Origin: Facklamia lactis
GTDB lineage: Bacteria; Bacillota; Bacilli; Lactobacillales; Aerococcaceae
Assembly: GCF_015863205.1 (NCBI RefSeq)
Contig: NZ_JACBXQ010000004.1
Span: 124,001-188,000, forward strand
Direction of reading: 5' to 3'
Length of the DNA stretch: 64,000 nt
Made by a program: the position numbers and the translations under genes. Positions 35,125-44,280 of this stretch are shown here, piece by piece (within the stretch, counting starts at the first letter, position 1; each line of letters opens with the position of its first letter). Below the pieces are notes generated by a model. That model saw only the letters and a list, made by a program, of their open reading frames with translations, had not been told where the DNA came from and searched no databases.

Positions 35125-36933
35125 TTATTTTTGACTTAAGAGCTTTTCGAACTCACACAATCTCTCTTCAAAAACGTCTAAAGTCGCTTCTATATATTCC
35201 GATTTCGTCATATCTAATCCAGCATCTTTCATGGTATTAATTGGGTACTTCGAAGAGCCAGATTTTAAGAAATCAAGATAATCATGCAAAGCTTTACTAT
35301 CTCCTTGATATATTTTCTCTGCGAAAAAAGTAGCTGCTGAAAAACCAGTCGCATATTGAAATACATAATAATTATAGTAAAAATGGGGTATACGAGTCCA
35401 CTCTAGCGAAATTTCAGAATTCGAATTCACCGTGTCTCCATAGTATTTAGCATTTAAAGAGCGATACTGATCTGAAAGATACTGCTGTGTAAGAGGAGTT
35501 CCTTGAGCATCTGACTGATGAATCAAATGTTCAAATTCTGCAAATTGGCTTTGACGGAAAACAGTTCCTTTCACACCATCTAAAAAATGATTTAAAATGA
35601 ATAAGCGCTGATCTGGAGCATCATACTTGTCTAGCAAATAATAGGTCAATAAGTTTTCATTCGTTGTCGAGGCAATCTCTGCTAAAAAGATTGGATAGTT
35701 TCCGTAAACATAATCTTGTTGCTGATGACTTAAATAAGAATGGGCACTATGACCAAGTTCATGTACTAATGTATATAAATGATTAATACTGTCTTGCCAG
35801 TTCATTAAGATATACGGTTTAGAATCATAAGTTCCAGATGAATAGGCTCCTGATCTTTTCCCTACATTTTCATATAAATCGATCCATCTCTCCGCAAAAG
35901 CCTCTTGAATAATGCCAAGATACGCTTCCCCCATTGGTCTCAACGCTTCTAACACGATCGTCTGTGCCTCATCGTAAGTTATTTTAATCGACTCTTCTCC
36001 TAATAGGGGCGTATACATATCGAACATTTCGAGCTGGTCTACTTCTAATAAATCTTTACGCATCTTGACATAGCGATGAAGTAAATTCAATCGTGAATGC
36101 ACAGCTTCCAGAAGCGTATCATAAACTGATTCAGGAATATTATTCTCAAACAATGCAGCATGACGAGCTGATTCAAAATGCCGCACTTTCGCTAAATAAT
36201 TATGGAGTTTAACTTGTCCTGATATTAAACTAGCAAAGGTATTTTTAAATTGGTCATATACTGTGTAGTAAGCTTTAAAGGTTTCCTGTCTTACACGACG
36301 ATCTGTACTTTCAAGCATCTTACCAAAAATAGAATGGCTCAACTTAACTTCTTGACCGTTTTCATCTTGAATAGTGGGAAAAGACAAATCAGCGTTATTT
36401 AATAAGCTAAAAGTTTTGCTTGCTGTTTCAAAAGCATCATTTGCTTGTGCTAAGAGCAATTCTTCTGACTGACTTAAAACATGTGGACGAAAGCGTAGAA
36501 TATTATCCAAGAAATGACGATATGGCTCTAATTCGCTATTTTCTGCTAAAAATTGATCCATCTTTTCCTCTGAAATTGATAATATTTCAGGCTCAAGAAA
36601 CGCAATATTTTGGCTAAGTTGACTATATAAGAGTCTAGTTCTTGCTTCCAAACTCTGAGCAGCTGAATCAGTCTGATCTTGATCGTAAATCAGATGCGTA
36701 TAGACATAAAGATGAGCCACTTTTCGCTCAACTTCAAAATAGAAGTTAAGCGCTTCTAGTAACTGTTGACTACTTTGAGCTAAAGTACCCTCATATGTTT
36801 TGACCTTTGTCACTTCTTCTTGAATTTTTTGAAATTCACGCTCAAATTCTTCCAAACTTGCAAACATCGTAGATAAATCCCATGTATATTTTTCTGCTAT
36901 TTCTGATCGTTGTTTCACTTTTTGACTGGTCAT
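35125..36933 (-). CDS. pepF: Oligoendopeptidase F
   Basis: 602 residues, normal length for M3B peptidases. The zinc site HELGH is at residues 391-395 with the downstream Glu in FLAEIASTTNE. A cytosolic endopeptidase that cuts oligopeptides of about 7-17 residues. GGGAGGAG precedes the ATG. It is downstream of coiA, matching the Bacillus order spx-mecA-coiA-pepF, and is followed by a bidirectional terminator. Confidence 0.97.
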   Translation of the reverse strand: MTSQKVKQRSEIAEKYTWDLSTMFASLEEFEREFQKIQEEVTKVKTYEGTLAQSSQQLLEALNFYFEVERKVAHLYVYTHLIYDQDQTDSAAQSLEARTRLLYSQLSQNIAFLEPEILSISEEKMDQFLAENSELEPYRHFLDNILRFRPHVLSQSEELLLAQANDAFETASKTFSLLNNADLSFPTIQDENGQEVKLSHSIFGKMLESTDRRVRQETFKAYYTVYDQFKNTFASLISGQVKLHNYLAKVRHFESARHAALFENNIPESVYDTLLEAVHSRLNLLHRYVKMRKDLLEVDQLEMFDMYTPLLGEESIKITYDEAQTIVLEALRPMGEAYLGIIQEAFAERWIDLYENVGKRSGAYSSGTYDSKPYILMNWQDSINHLYTLVHELGHSAHSYLSHQQQDYVYGNYPIFLAEIASTTNENLLTYYLLDKYDAPDQRLFILNHFLDGVKGTVFRQSQFAEFEHLIHQSDAQGTPLTQQYLSDQYRSLNAKYYGDTVNSNSEISLEWTRIPHFYYNYYVFQYATGFSAATFFAEKIYQGDSKALHDYLDFLKSGSSKYPINTMKDAGLDMTKSEYIEATLDVFEERLCEFEKLLSQK

Positions 36934-37009
36934 CCCAAAACTCCTCCCGATAGATAATAATATAATTTTATCATATAGCTTATCTTTTTATCATTAAAAA
37001 GTCTTATAT

Positions 37010-38074
37010 TCATGATCCGTTAACACTTTGTTGCTTGTATACTTCCCATAAACACCGACAAACATAATCAGCAGAAACTTCTAGTAAAGGCATGTCCCTC
37101 CAAGTCATTAATTTTCGGTTCATAAGTCCCAAAATATAGATTTTAAAATCATCAAAATTATTAGCCATTAACCCTCTTCGATCATACTCAAATTTCCAAA
37201 CCCAAGCCCAAATATACCAAGCAGGTTCTTGAAAAAAAATTATACGCCAACGTTTTTTTAAGCACCATTGAGGTATTTGGTCTAAGTAAATATTCTTTTG
37301 ATACAAATTAATTAGATATTTTCTATAGGAAGGGTTTTTACTAATTAATGAACTTCTAGCTGCCTTTTTTTTATATTTTTTCCCAATAAAATGCTGTAGT
37401 TTTACAAAATTTAAATACTGAGGCTCTTTTAATAATGATATCCAATCTTCCCCCATTTCTACAGCAAAGCCGGTTGTATAATAATTTTCATTGTAGTAGA
37501 TCACAGGGAAGTTATAATAAATAACCATCTCTTTTCTCGTAATGTCTAAGCATACGATATAAAAATGCCAACTTGAATTATATTGTAAATTTCTCCAAAT
37601 CCATTCTGATTCCTGGTGATCTAAAAAATATTGGTGATCAATCAACCAAAAAACATTCCCTGTCCACTTCCGATAAGCTCTCTGTCGAGTCTGTAAACAA
37701 CTTGCGGAAATAATTGACCGCTGATATTCTAAAATTACAGGCTGTTGTTGATTCGTAATATATACATCGACAATCTGATTAATCTTTGGAATAGGGTACT
37801 CCATTTGTACAGATGAATAAAATTGTTGACTCATTTTACATAACAATAGCTTTCCCTTTCGATGCTCCTTACTTTCTCCCTTATTCGCTATTTTAAGCTG
37901 TTTATCTCGTCCAAGCTCCACATTCTTTTGAGGCAAATGCCTGAAAAAATTCCTACCATTTTTCTTAATAATTAGACTCATTCTTTGCCCGCATTGAGGA
38001 CAATAGTAACAATTTCCCAAATTTGCTTCACTAGCATAAATTAAAACTCCCTCTAGATCTAATGCCGCATACAT
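37010..38074 (-). CDS. coiA: Competence protein CoiA
   Basis: 354 residues. N-terminal zinc-ribbon-like C22-x2-C25-x2-C28 (NCYYCPQCGQ), then a restriction-endonuclease-like core with IVDVYI and VILEYQRS (the D...ExQ pattern), and a variable C-terminal half rich in aromatics. CoiA is needed for processing incoming DNA during transformation in several Firmicutes. It starts with AAGGGGGA and lies 58 nt after mecA. Presence suggests, but does not show, natural competence; no com operon is in this window. Confidence 0.88.
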   Translation of the reverse strand: MYAALDLEGVLIYASEANLGNCYYCPQCGQRMSLIIKKNGRNFFRHLPQKNVELGRDKQLKIANKGESKEHRKGKLLLCKMSQQFYSSVQMEYPIPKINQIVDVYITNQQQPVILEYQRSIISASCLQTRQRAYRKWTGNVFWLIDHQYFLDHQESEWIWRNLQYNSSWHFYIVCLDITRKEMVIYYNFPVIYYNENYYTTGFAVEMGEDWISLLKEPQYLNFVKLQHFIGKKYKKKAARSSLISKNPSYRKYLINLYQKNIYLDQIPQWCLKKRWRIIFFQEPAWYIWAWVWKFEYDRRGLMANNFDDFKIYILGLMNRKLMTWRDMPLLEVSADYVCRCLWEVYKQQSVNGS

Positions 38075-38132
38075 AAAAAATCCCCCTTATAAGTAATTAA
38101 ACTTACTTCAGGAGATTGCGTTATTTATTAAC

Positions 38133-38867
38133 TTAAAATTGACTTCCAAAAAAGCTGATTGCATCTTCTTCCCTTAATAGCTGACCATGCTCAATCAACA
38201 CTGAGGAAGTAACTGGTACGGTTTCCCCATATTCGAATAAAGAGAAAAGCTTATTGATAGTTTGATATTCTCGAGCAAAGGATTCTAGATTATGAAGAAC
38301 AAGATAATAATGATGGTTCATCATATATAGATCTGATTGGATTGCCAAATCTGCGATTTCACGGGCTAAATGTAAAAAATCTTCGAGCTGACCAAAGATC
38401 ACCACTTCTTCTGTTTCTTCTTCAGTATCAACAGTGTTTTCTTCAGGTGCATATTCTGGATTAAACAGATTTAAAACAGAATCAATCGTTTCTTTTTCAT
38501 CTACTCCGGCTGCTTCACTGTTTGAGTCCGTTGTGGCCTCGGCATTCTCTTTCTCAGCCTGCTTGGCTAATTTCCGTTCTCTCAAACGTTTGGTTAATTC
38601 ATCTTCCCAAATTTCATCCATCTCTTCTAAATTAGCTCGACTTATATATAACTCTAGACCTTCACTATTAGGAATCACTTGAAATGTAACGGCTTCAGTA
38701 TCGTGGAAGTGTCTATCAACATCAACTTCTTCCAAAATTGAATAGAAAAACTTTTCAATTCTTGATTGATCACCAATCAAATCAAGAAAGTCAATTCCTC
38801 TTTCTTCAAGATCCTCAGTATCAATCAACACTTTAATTAAGTCATCATTAATATGTTCCATTTCCAT
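38133..38867 (-). CDS. mecA: ClpC/ClpP adaptor MecA
   Basis: 244 residues. N-terminal substrate-binding domain (MEMEHINDDLIKVLIDTEDLEERGIDFLDL), an acidic, low-complexity linker (about 85-150) and a C-terminal Clp-binding domain (FGQLEDFLHLAREI to the end). MecA brings ComK, Spx and other clients to ClpC. GGAGGTG precedes the ATG. It lies between spx and coiA; a strong terminator separates it from spx, so mecA probably has its own promoter. Confidence 0.94.
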   Translation of the reverse strand: MEMEHINDDLIKVLIDTEDLEERGIDFLDLIGDQSRIEKFFYSILEEVDVDRHFHDTEAVTFQVIPNSEGLELYISRANLEEMDEIWEDELTKRLRERKLAKQAEKENAEATTDSNSEAAGVDEKETIDSVLNLFNPEYAPEENTVDTEEETEEVVIFGQLEDFLHLAREIADLAIQSDLYMMNHHYYLVLHNLESFAREYQTINKLFSLFEYGETVPVTSSVLIEHGQLLREEDAISFFGSQF

Positions 38868-39035
38868 AGTCGGTCACCTCCACCTACTACTATTATACTA
38901 CTAATTACTAGGCTTACCAATACTTATGATAAGTGTTTACCATCATAGCAAAAATAAAGGTTCCTTTCAAGTTAGCAATATGTAGCTTAGCAGACCTTCC
39001 CTTTATATTCAAGTTTTAAATGCTACGGTTAGTTT

Positions 39036-39066
39036 ATAAAAAAAAGAGTCCTAAACGGACTCTTTT
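39036..39066 (-). terminator. Terminator of spx
   Basis: Perfect 10-bp stem AAAAGAGTCC/GGACTCTTTT (39042-39051 with 39057-39066) followed on the minus strand by a run of T's. Confidence 0.88.
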
Positions 39067-39084
39067 GAATAGACAGTTTCTTAA

Positions 39085-39483
39085 TTATTCATTAACCAAA
39101 GCACGAGCCTTTTGAAGCTCAAGAGCTCTAACTTCTCGTGGTAAGAATCGACGAATTTCGTCTTCATTATATCCGATTTGTAGACGTTTTTCATCAATAA
39201 TAATTGGTCGACGAAATAACCCTGGTTGTTCTTGAACCAGTTGATAAAACTCGTTCAGCGGTAAATCACTCAATTCTACATCTAATTCTGAATAAGCTTT
39301 AGAACGAGTCGAAACAATATCTTCCGTTCCTTCTTCAGTCATACGAAGAATGTCCTTAATTTCTTGTAGTGATAAAGGTTCTGTAAAAATATTACGTTCT
39401 TCATAAGGAATGTTATTTTCTTCTAGCCACGCTCTCGCTTTTCTACATGACGTACAACTTGGAGTTACATACAATGTTACCAT
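39085..39483 (-). CDS. spx: Redox-responsive regulator Spx
   Basis: 132 residues, ArsC fold. The redox switch C10-T-S-C13 is intact, and R92 (RRPI) and G52, both important in Bacillus Spx, align at the same positions. Spx binds the RNA polymerase alpha subunit and turns on thiol-stress genes when C10-C13 is oxidised. It is normally degraded by ClpXP with SpxH, whose gene is at 6907. Monocistronic, with a strong terminator. The promoter region holds a PerR-box-like sequence and a perfect palindrome. Confidence 0.95.
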   Translation of the reverse strand: MVTLYVTPSCTSCRKARAWLEENNIPYEERNIFTEPLSLQEIKDILRMTEEGTEDIVSTRSKAYSELDVELSDLPLNEFYQLVQEQPGLFRRPIIIDEKRLQIGYNEDEIRRFLPREVRALELQKARALVNE

Positions 39484-39545
39484 AAAAGATCTTCCTCTCT
39501 TGCATAAACATGTTTCTCACTATTCTGTAACTGTCATTCTTAAAT

Positions 39546-39562
39546 AATTGTGATCCACAATT
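39546..39562. promoter_or_regulatory. Perfect palindrome at the spx transcription start
   Basis: AATTGTG-ATC-CACAATT, a 7-3-7 perfect inverted repeat. It begins 2 nt past the predicted -10 (39564-39569), so it would cover position +1. Candidate operator or 5' hairpin; the binding factor is unknown. Confidence 0.6.
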
Positions 39563-39563
39563 C

Positions 39564-39593
39564 AATATAAAAGTGTTACACTATAATTATCAA
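39564..39593 (-). promoter_or_regulatory. Promoter of spx
   Basis: Minus strand TTGATA (39593-39588), 18-nt spacer, TATATT (39569-39564), both 5 of 6 to consensus. The leader is about 75 nt. Confidence 0.65.
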
Positions 39594-39595
39594 AA
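39581..39595. promoter_or_regulatory. PerR-box-like site over the spx -35
   Basis: CTATAATTATCAAAA matches TTATAATNATTATAA at 11 of 14 fixed positions and overlaps the -35 of the predicted spx promoter. PerR control of spx is known in Bacillus, and perR is 1.4 kb away. The region is AT-rich, so chance similarity is possible. Confidence 0.45.
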
Positions 39596-39845
39596 TAATT
39601 TCACAATGCACAATCACTTTTACAATTAAAATTATATCATCAAAATTTCGATAACACAAGACAAATTCAATCAATACAGCATTTATTAGAAAATATTATA
39701 ATAAAATTCTTTAAATATTTTTAAATAGTTTGTGAATTTTTATCTAGTTATCTTCTCTAAATATGCTTAAGGCGCTGAAATAGGGTATAATAATTGAAAG
39801 TGATTTAGTGAAATACAATATATGAACATAGAAAGAGGTCAATCA
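39596..39845 (+). other. AT-rich region upstream of trpS
   Basis: Part of the 362-nt divergent gap between spx and trpS. It holds a perfect TATAAT at 39786-39791 with a weak -35, the likely trpS promoter about 55 nt before the start codon. No T-box sequence (GGGTGG...CCGCG) is present. No gene is visible. Confidence 0.5.
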
Positions 39846-40835
39846 ATGAAAGAAGCAATTTTTTCTGGAGTCCAACCCACTGGAATTCCTACTATCGGTA
39901 ACTATATTGGAGCAATGAAGAGCTTCGTCAACTTGCAAGATACATTTCAGGCAACATACTGTGTCGTTAACCAACATGCTATCACAGTCCCTCAGGATCC
40001 TCAAACTCTTCGTCAACAAACGAAACAATTAGCTGCATTATATCTTGCCATTGGCATAGATCCTAAAAAATCTACTATTTTTGTTCAATCAGATGTTCCT
40101 GCTCATGCTCAGGCCGCTTGGTTAATAACTTGTCAAATTGGCTTAGGCGAATTAGAAAGAATGACTCAGTTCAAAGATAAAGCTACTAAGCAAGAAGCTG
40201 TTACTGCAGGTCTCCTATGCTATCCCGCGTTAATGGTGGCAGATATTATTCTCTATAAAGCTAAATTTGTCCCTGTAGGCGATGACCAGAAACAACATTT
40301 AGAACTAACACGTAACTTTGTGGATCGTTTTAATAATCGCTTTGGAGAAAATATTTTAATAAAGCCTGAAGCAATCTATCCTAAATCAGGTGCACGCATA
40401 ATGAGTTTACAAGACCCCACTTGCAAAATGTCAAAATCAGATAAAAATGAAAAAGCATTTATCCTATTACTAGATCAACCTCAACAAATTATAAAAAAAG
40501 TAAAGTCAGCAGTTACTGACTCCATTGGATTAGTTAACTATGATAAAGAAAAACAACCAGCTATCAGTAATTTATTAGAGATATATTCAATTTTCAGTGA
40601 CCGATCAATTGAAGAGCTAGTGAATGAGTATCACGATGCTGGCTACGGTCGCTTCAAATCAGATCTTGCCGATCAAATTGTTTCAATCCTTGAACCTATC
40701 CAAGAACGCTATCAAGCCTTACTAAACAGCACTGAACTAGATGATATCCTATTAAAAGGTGCCAATGAAGCCAACGAAATTGCTTCCGCTACGCTCAGTC
40801 AAATGGAAGAAATAATGGGAATTGCCTACCGTTAA
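39846..40835 (+). CDS. trpS: Tryptophanyl-tRNA synthetase
   Basis: 329 residues from the ATG at 39846, preceded by AAAGAGG; an in-frame ATG at 39822 lacks a site. Class I features: SGVQPTGIPTIGNYIG (HIGH region) and CKMSKSDKN (KMSKS). Lengths and motifs fit the type found in Lactobacillales (FSGVQPTG and long KMSKS loop). Charges tRNA-Trp. No T-box leader is seen, unlike many Firmicutes trpS genes. Convergent with perR over a shared terminator. Confidence 0.95.
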   Translation: MKEAIFSGVQPTGIPTIGNYIGAMKSFVNLQDTFQATYCVVNQHAITVPQDPQTLRQQTKQLAALYLAIGIDPKKSTIFVQSDVPAHAQAAWLITCQIGLGELERMTQFKDKATKQEAVTAGLLCYPALMVADIILYKAKFVPVGDDQKQHLELTRNFVDRFNNRFGENILIKPEAIYPKSGARIMSLQDPTCKMSKSDKNEKAFILLLDQPQQIIKKVKSAVTDSIGLVNYDKEKQPAISNLLEIYSIFSDRSIEELVNEYHDAGYGRFKSDLADQIVSILEPIQERYQALLNSTELDDILLKGANEANEIASATLSQMEEIMGIAYR

Positions 40836-40875
40836 AAATAAGCAACAGAAGTTTAACTTCTGTTGCTTATTTTTC
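40835..40875. terminator. Bidirectional terminator trpS/perR
   Basis: 19-bp perfect stem (40835-40853 with 40857-40875), A-rich and T-rich arms. The perR stop codon lies inside it. Confidence 0.88.
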
Positions 40876-41310
40876 TTGACATTCCTCACAGACACCATAA
40901 AAACTAACATCAATCGATTCTAAGCTAAAGTCAGTTCTTTTCTTTGCTCTTGTAAATAAGTGATCAACTTGCTCAACTTCAAAATCAACTATTTTCCCGC
41001 AACTTTTACAAATTAAATGTGCATGTTGACGGTCAATAAAATCATAACGTTTAGTCGCATTTTCAAAAATTAATTCATGTACATAACCAAATTCCACAAA
41101 TGTCTTAAGATTATTATAAACGGTTGCTAAGCTCATTCCAGAAAAATCTTCTTTTATATCATCATAAATCATTTCAGCAGTTGGATGTGTAGGATGAGAT
41201 ATAAGATATGTCAAAATTGCTCTTCTCTGTGGGGTGATTCTTACCTTATTCGACTGAATCTCAGATAAAATATGATCCACTTTATCTTGTATTTCTTGAT
41301 CTCGTTTCAT
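40867..41310 (-). CDS. perR: Peroxide-sensing repressor PerR
   Basis: 147 residues, Fur family. The five metal ligands of Bacillus PerR (H37, D85, H91, H93, D104) appear here at H42, D90, H96, H98 and D109, and the structural zinc cysteines at C101, C104, C141 and C144, all with the same offset of five. This supports PerR rather than Fur or Zur. It represses peroxide-defence genes with Fe or Mn and is inactivated by histidine oxidation. Short leader from an extended -10. Divergent from a membrane exporter gene. Confidence 0.9.
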   Translation of the reverse strand: MKRDQEIQDKVDHILSEIQSNKVRITPQRRAILTYLISHPTHPTAEMIYDDIKEDFSGMSLATVYNNLKTFVEFGYVHELIFENATKRYDFIDRQHAHLICKSCGKIVDFEVEQVDHLFTRAKKRTDFSLESIDVSFYGVCEECQEK

Positions 41311-41335
41311 TTTGCACCCCTCTTTCTTTTTTAAA

Positions 41336-41344
41336 ATTATACCA
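41336..41344 (-). promoter_or_regulatory. Extended -10 promoter of perR
   Basis: Minus strand TGGTATAAT (41344-41336), about 25 nt before the perR start. Confidence 0.6.
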
Positions 41345-41472
41345 AAGCTGCCACTTATTTAAAACCATTATCAATGAAAGACACCTAGGTTCGCTTTATT
41401 TCATTCTAAATACTTGAATTATTTTGAAGATTACTTAATATATAATTAAAAACTACTTTGAGGAGCATACTT

Positions 41473-42570
41473 ATGAAAATCGGTGCGCGAGTTCTTAAAA
41501 CAGGACTTGCAATAACTTTGTCCATATATATCGCAAATTTTATACTGCCCACAGGCTACGGGACACTTGCTGCTATTGGAGCAAGCTTATCAACTAAGCC
41601 TTCGATTAAAACCTCCTTTGAAACTTTGGTATCGCGAATTATTTCTAATATTATCGGAGGCATCATCGCTGTTGCAATGATGTATGCTTTAAACACTTCA
41701 CCGATCACCATTGGGATTACATGCGTTGTCACTATTGCCGTCCTCAACGCTCTCAATATGAGTAATGTTATTCCATTATCAGTGGTAAATATTACCGTCA
41801 TTATGTTAGGTAAAACTGAAAATTATTATAGTTATGCCTTAATAAGAATCTTAGAAACAACCATCGGAGTTGTCGTGGCCTTTATAGTTAATTGGCTGAT
41901 TTTCCCACCAAAATATGATCGTACTTTTTTTTCCGTTCTTGAAAGCACCACTCTTGAAGTTTTAATGCTTCTGAGAGCAGCCTTGAGAAAAAATACTGAG
42001 TTCTCAACTCTCAACACCGATCTTCAATGGGCACGAGCTCGCATTGATAAATTTAAAGAACTTTTTCAGCTTTTGCGACAAGAGTGGCTTTTCACTCCCA
42101 AGCAGAGAATAGCTACAAGCCGGAAACTAGTTGTTTATCGCGAAATGGGACGAGCCACTAGCCTTGCCATTGAACTTTTGGATGCTCTTCATCGTAATTC
42201 TCAAGTTTATAATGACTTTCCACTAGAAATGCGCAGCCGTTTTCGAAGAAGAATTGAAACGCTCATGTCAGCTCATGAACAGATACTTCTAAAATTTTAC
42301 GGTAAAGTTGGAATAGATGAAGTAAATTATATGTCAATGAAGCTAGAACATCGTGACGAATATATTCAAATGTTTTTTGATCATGTTCGTACTGATACTG
42401 GCATTGATACTGAAAGCTTTATTAGAGGCGGAAATAGTATCATAGAGATATTAGCAGCAAGTATCCATTACGAAGAACAATTAAATAGGCTCAATCATAT
42501 TGTCCGACTCTATAAAAAACGACATGACCATGAAGAAATTCCTTTTCAACATTATGATGAAACTAATTAA
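41473..42570 (+). CDS. Aromatic acid exporter-type membrane protein (ArAE/FUSC)
   Basis: 365 residues from the ATG at 41473, preceded by GAGGAG (an upstream TTG at 41458 would overlap that site). About five to six membrane helices in the first 150 residues (GYGTLAAIGASLSTKPSIKTS is the family hallmark). A long cytoplasmic helical domain follows to the end, ArAE_1_C-like. Half-size relatives of the aaeB and FUSC families; proposed to export aromatic acids or other organic anions, substrate unknown. Divergent from perR, which may hint at stress-linked expression. Confidence 0.82.
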   Translation: MKIGARVLKTGLAITLSIYIANFILPTGYGTLAAIGASLSTKPSIKTSFETLVSRIISNIIGGIIAVAMMYALNTSPITIGITCVVTIAVLNALNMSNVIPLSVVNITVIMLGKTENYYSYALIRILETTIGVVVAFIVNWLIFPPKYDRTFFSVLESTTLEVLMLLRAALRKNTEFSTLNTDLQWARARIDKFKELFQLLRQEWLFTPKQRIATSRKLVVYREMGRATSLAIELLDALHRNSQVYNDFPLEMRSRFRRRIETLMSAHEQILLKFYGKVGIDEVNYMSMKLEHRDEYIQMFFDHVRTDTGIDTESFIRGGNSIIEILAASIHYEEQLNRLNHIVRLYKKRHDHEEIPFQHYDETN

Positions 42571-42574
42571 AATA

Positions 42575-42655
42575 GCAGACAGAATTGATCAGATATTTTC
42601 GAGTTTCAAAAGATTAGTACTTTTAAATCCGAAAAACCAATCAAATTCTGTCTGC
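42575..42655. repeat. 81-nt imperfect palindrome (terminator or MITE-like element)
   Basis: Outer arms GCAGACAGAATTGAT (42575-42589) and ATCAAATTCTGTCTGC (42640-42655) pair with one bulge. Inside, TTTTCG pairs with CGAAAA and AAAAG with CTTTT, giving one long interrupted hairpin. It lies between convergent genes and is followed by AGTTCTTTT, so it can act as terminator, but it is far longer than the others here. Confidence 0.6.
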
Positions 42656-42662
42656 AGTTCTT

Positions 42663-44069
42663 TTAAAAAATAACAACTGGCATACCATAATCAATTAATT
42701 CATAGACTTGCCCCATAATACTTGGGGGGGTATTAATGCATCCTAAAGATCCACTATAGCGATAAGCCTCGCCTCCGAAACTTCCCTGCCAGTTAGCATC
42801 ATGGATTCCTTGAGCTTGATCATCAAAGGCTATCCAGTAGGAAACAGGTTGCTGATATTCTCGATCATAACGAGGATTATACCCCACTAAGACAGAAGGA
42901 CTCTCTTTATTCCATACTTGATAAGCACCTGGAATCGTATCTGTTCCGGTTTGGCCACTTACAATTGGTGTTTCTAAAACGAGTTGATGATCATGATAGA
43001 TTAGCATCATCTGATTAGTTAAATCTACTTCTACATAGTGGGATCCAAACTCATCCTCTTCTTCATATCCTGCCCCAATAATTGTAGGCTCTCTTATTAT
43101 TTCAACCCCATTTTTAATGTCTTCTAAGATATTTTTAGCTTCCTGATGAGAATCGATATACCACCCAAAAGTTCCTGGTTGAACTGTTACTTGTCCTTGA
43201 TAGGTGGATTGAAATTCATGGGTTTGGTAACGGCCCGCGTATTGCGGATTAATTTCTTCATCTATATATTTTTCAATTTGGTCAAGACTTATCGTTAGTT
43301 CACTATTCTCGTCTATATTTATCCATGACACAATTTTTTCAGTTGGAATCTCTAAAGAGTTATCGGCAAATGCTAAAGTCAATTTTGTCTCTAACATTTT
43401 ATCAATTTTTGTCATCTGTTCTTGTAATTTTGGGCTTTTTTCTGTCAATTTAGGTTGTATATAAGCATTTTCTAAATCTAAAGTCGAAGTTTTATCGGCA
43501 AGCGATTTAGAAATCCCCCTAGCTAAGGACTTAGCGTTAACTTGTTTTCCATAAATTTCGGGCTTGATTTTAAAACTCTCACCCTCTTTCACAATTTGAG
43601 CATCCTGACTTGAATCTCTTTTCTCCATATCAATCCCTAAATGATTGACAACTTGTTCTAAAGCTAAGAGATCACATTCAATCTTTTCTTCAAAATCATC
43701 CATAACATTGGTCTTCTTGAAATAATACAATGGCCATGCCAACGAATTTTGCCTCATAATTGCTTCTTGAACATTTGCCTTAATATTTAATACTTTGGGA
43801 TTCAATTTACTCATTTCAACTTCCATTATTTCTTCATCTTGCTCAAAAAGTGTTAATTTTTGTTGCTTTAAATATTCTTGAACCCTTAAATCAGCTACTT
43901 CTCCATTCATTTGACTTGCCAAAACAGGTCCTATATATGTTCGAGGCATTAAAATATCTTGATAAACAAGAACTCCAATAAAATAGAAAACGATAATAAA
44001 AAATAGACTTCCAATCAAAAATTGACTTTTATACTTTTTTCTAACTGTATAGTCATGTTTTTCTACCAT
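42663..44069 (-). CDS. L,D-transpeptidase (YkuD domain)
   Basis: 468 residues. One N-terminal membrane helix (about 16-36), a long outside region resembling the peptidoglycan-binding repeats of Ldtfm-type enzymes (about 45-335), then a YkuD domain (about 345-468) with the catalytic pattern GIHDANWQGSF and SGSLGCINTP (His and Cys present). Forms 3-3 cross-links or attaches proteins to peptidoglycan outside the cell, and is poorly inhibited by penicillins. AAGGTGAACTTTC precedes the ATG. A perfect TATAAT lies at 44144-44139 on the minus strand. Confidence 0.92.
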   Translation of the reverse strand: MVEKHDYTVRKKYKSQFLIGSLFFIIVFYFIGVLVYQDILMPRTYIGPVLASQMNGEVADLRVQEYLKQQKLTLFEQDEEIMEVEMSKLNPKVLNIKANVQEAIMRQNSLAWPLYYFKKTNVMDDFEEKIECDLLALEQVVNHLGIDMEKRDSSQDAQIVKEGESFKIKPEIYGKQVNAKSLARGISKSLADKTSTLDLENAYIQPKLTEKSPKLQEQMTKIDKMLETKLTLAFADNSLEIPTEKIVSWINIDENSELTISLDQIEKYIDEEINPQYAGRYQTHEFQSTYQGQVTVQPGTFGWYIDSHQEAKNILEDIKNGVEIIREPTIIGAGYEEEDEFGSHYVEVDLTNQMMLIYHDHQLVLETPIVSGQTGTDTIPGAYQVWNKESPSVLVGYNPRYDREYQQPVSYWIAFDDQAQGIHDANWQGSFGGEAYRYSGSLGCINTPPSIMGQVYELIDYGMPVVIF

Positions 44070-44280
44070 GAAAGTTCACCTTCTATTCTATTTTAAAATT
44101 TTTTCAAAATATTTTATGTGCAGTCTCCGCTTTTGTTTATTATACCTAATTTATGAGTTGACTACTAGCTAACATTTTATAATCATATTATACTATTAAA
44201 AATACTTTTATTTCGAGTATTAAACTAATTTAAGCACATTTTTTCAAATATAGAAAGCACAAGGATCTATAAAGTGTAAT

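Noticed and set aside
39546-39562. lac operator
   Set aside because: The palindrome shares AATTGTG and CACAATT-like arms with lacO by chance, but spacing and organism differ.
39596-39845. T-box upstream of trpS
   Set aside because: No T-box sequence or terminator hairpin with a Trp specifier is present in the gap.
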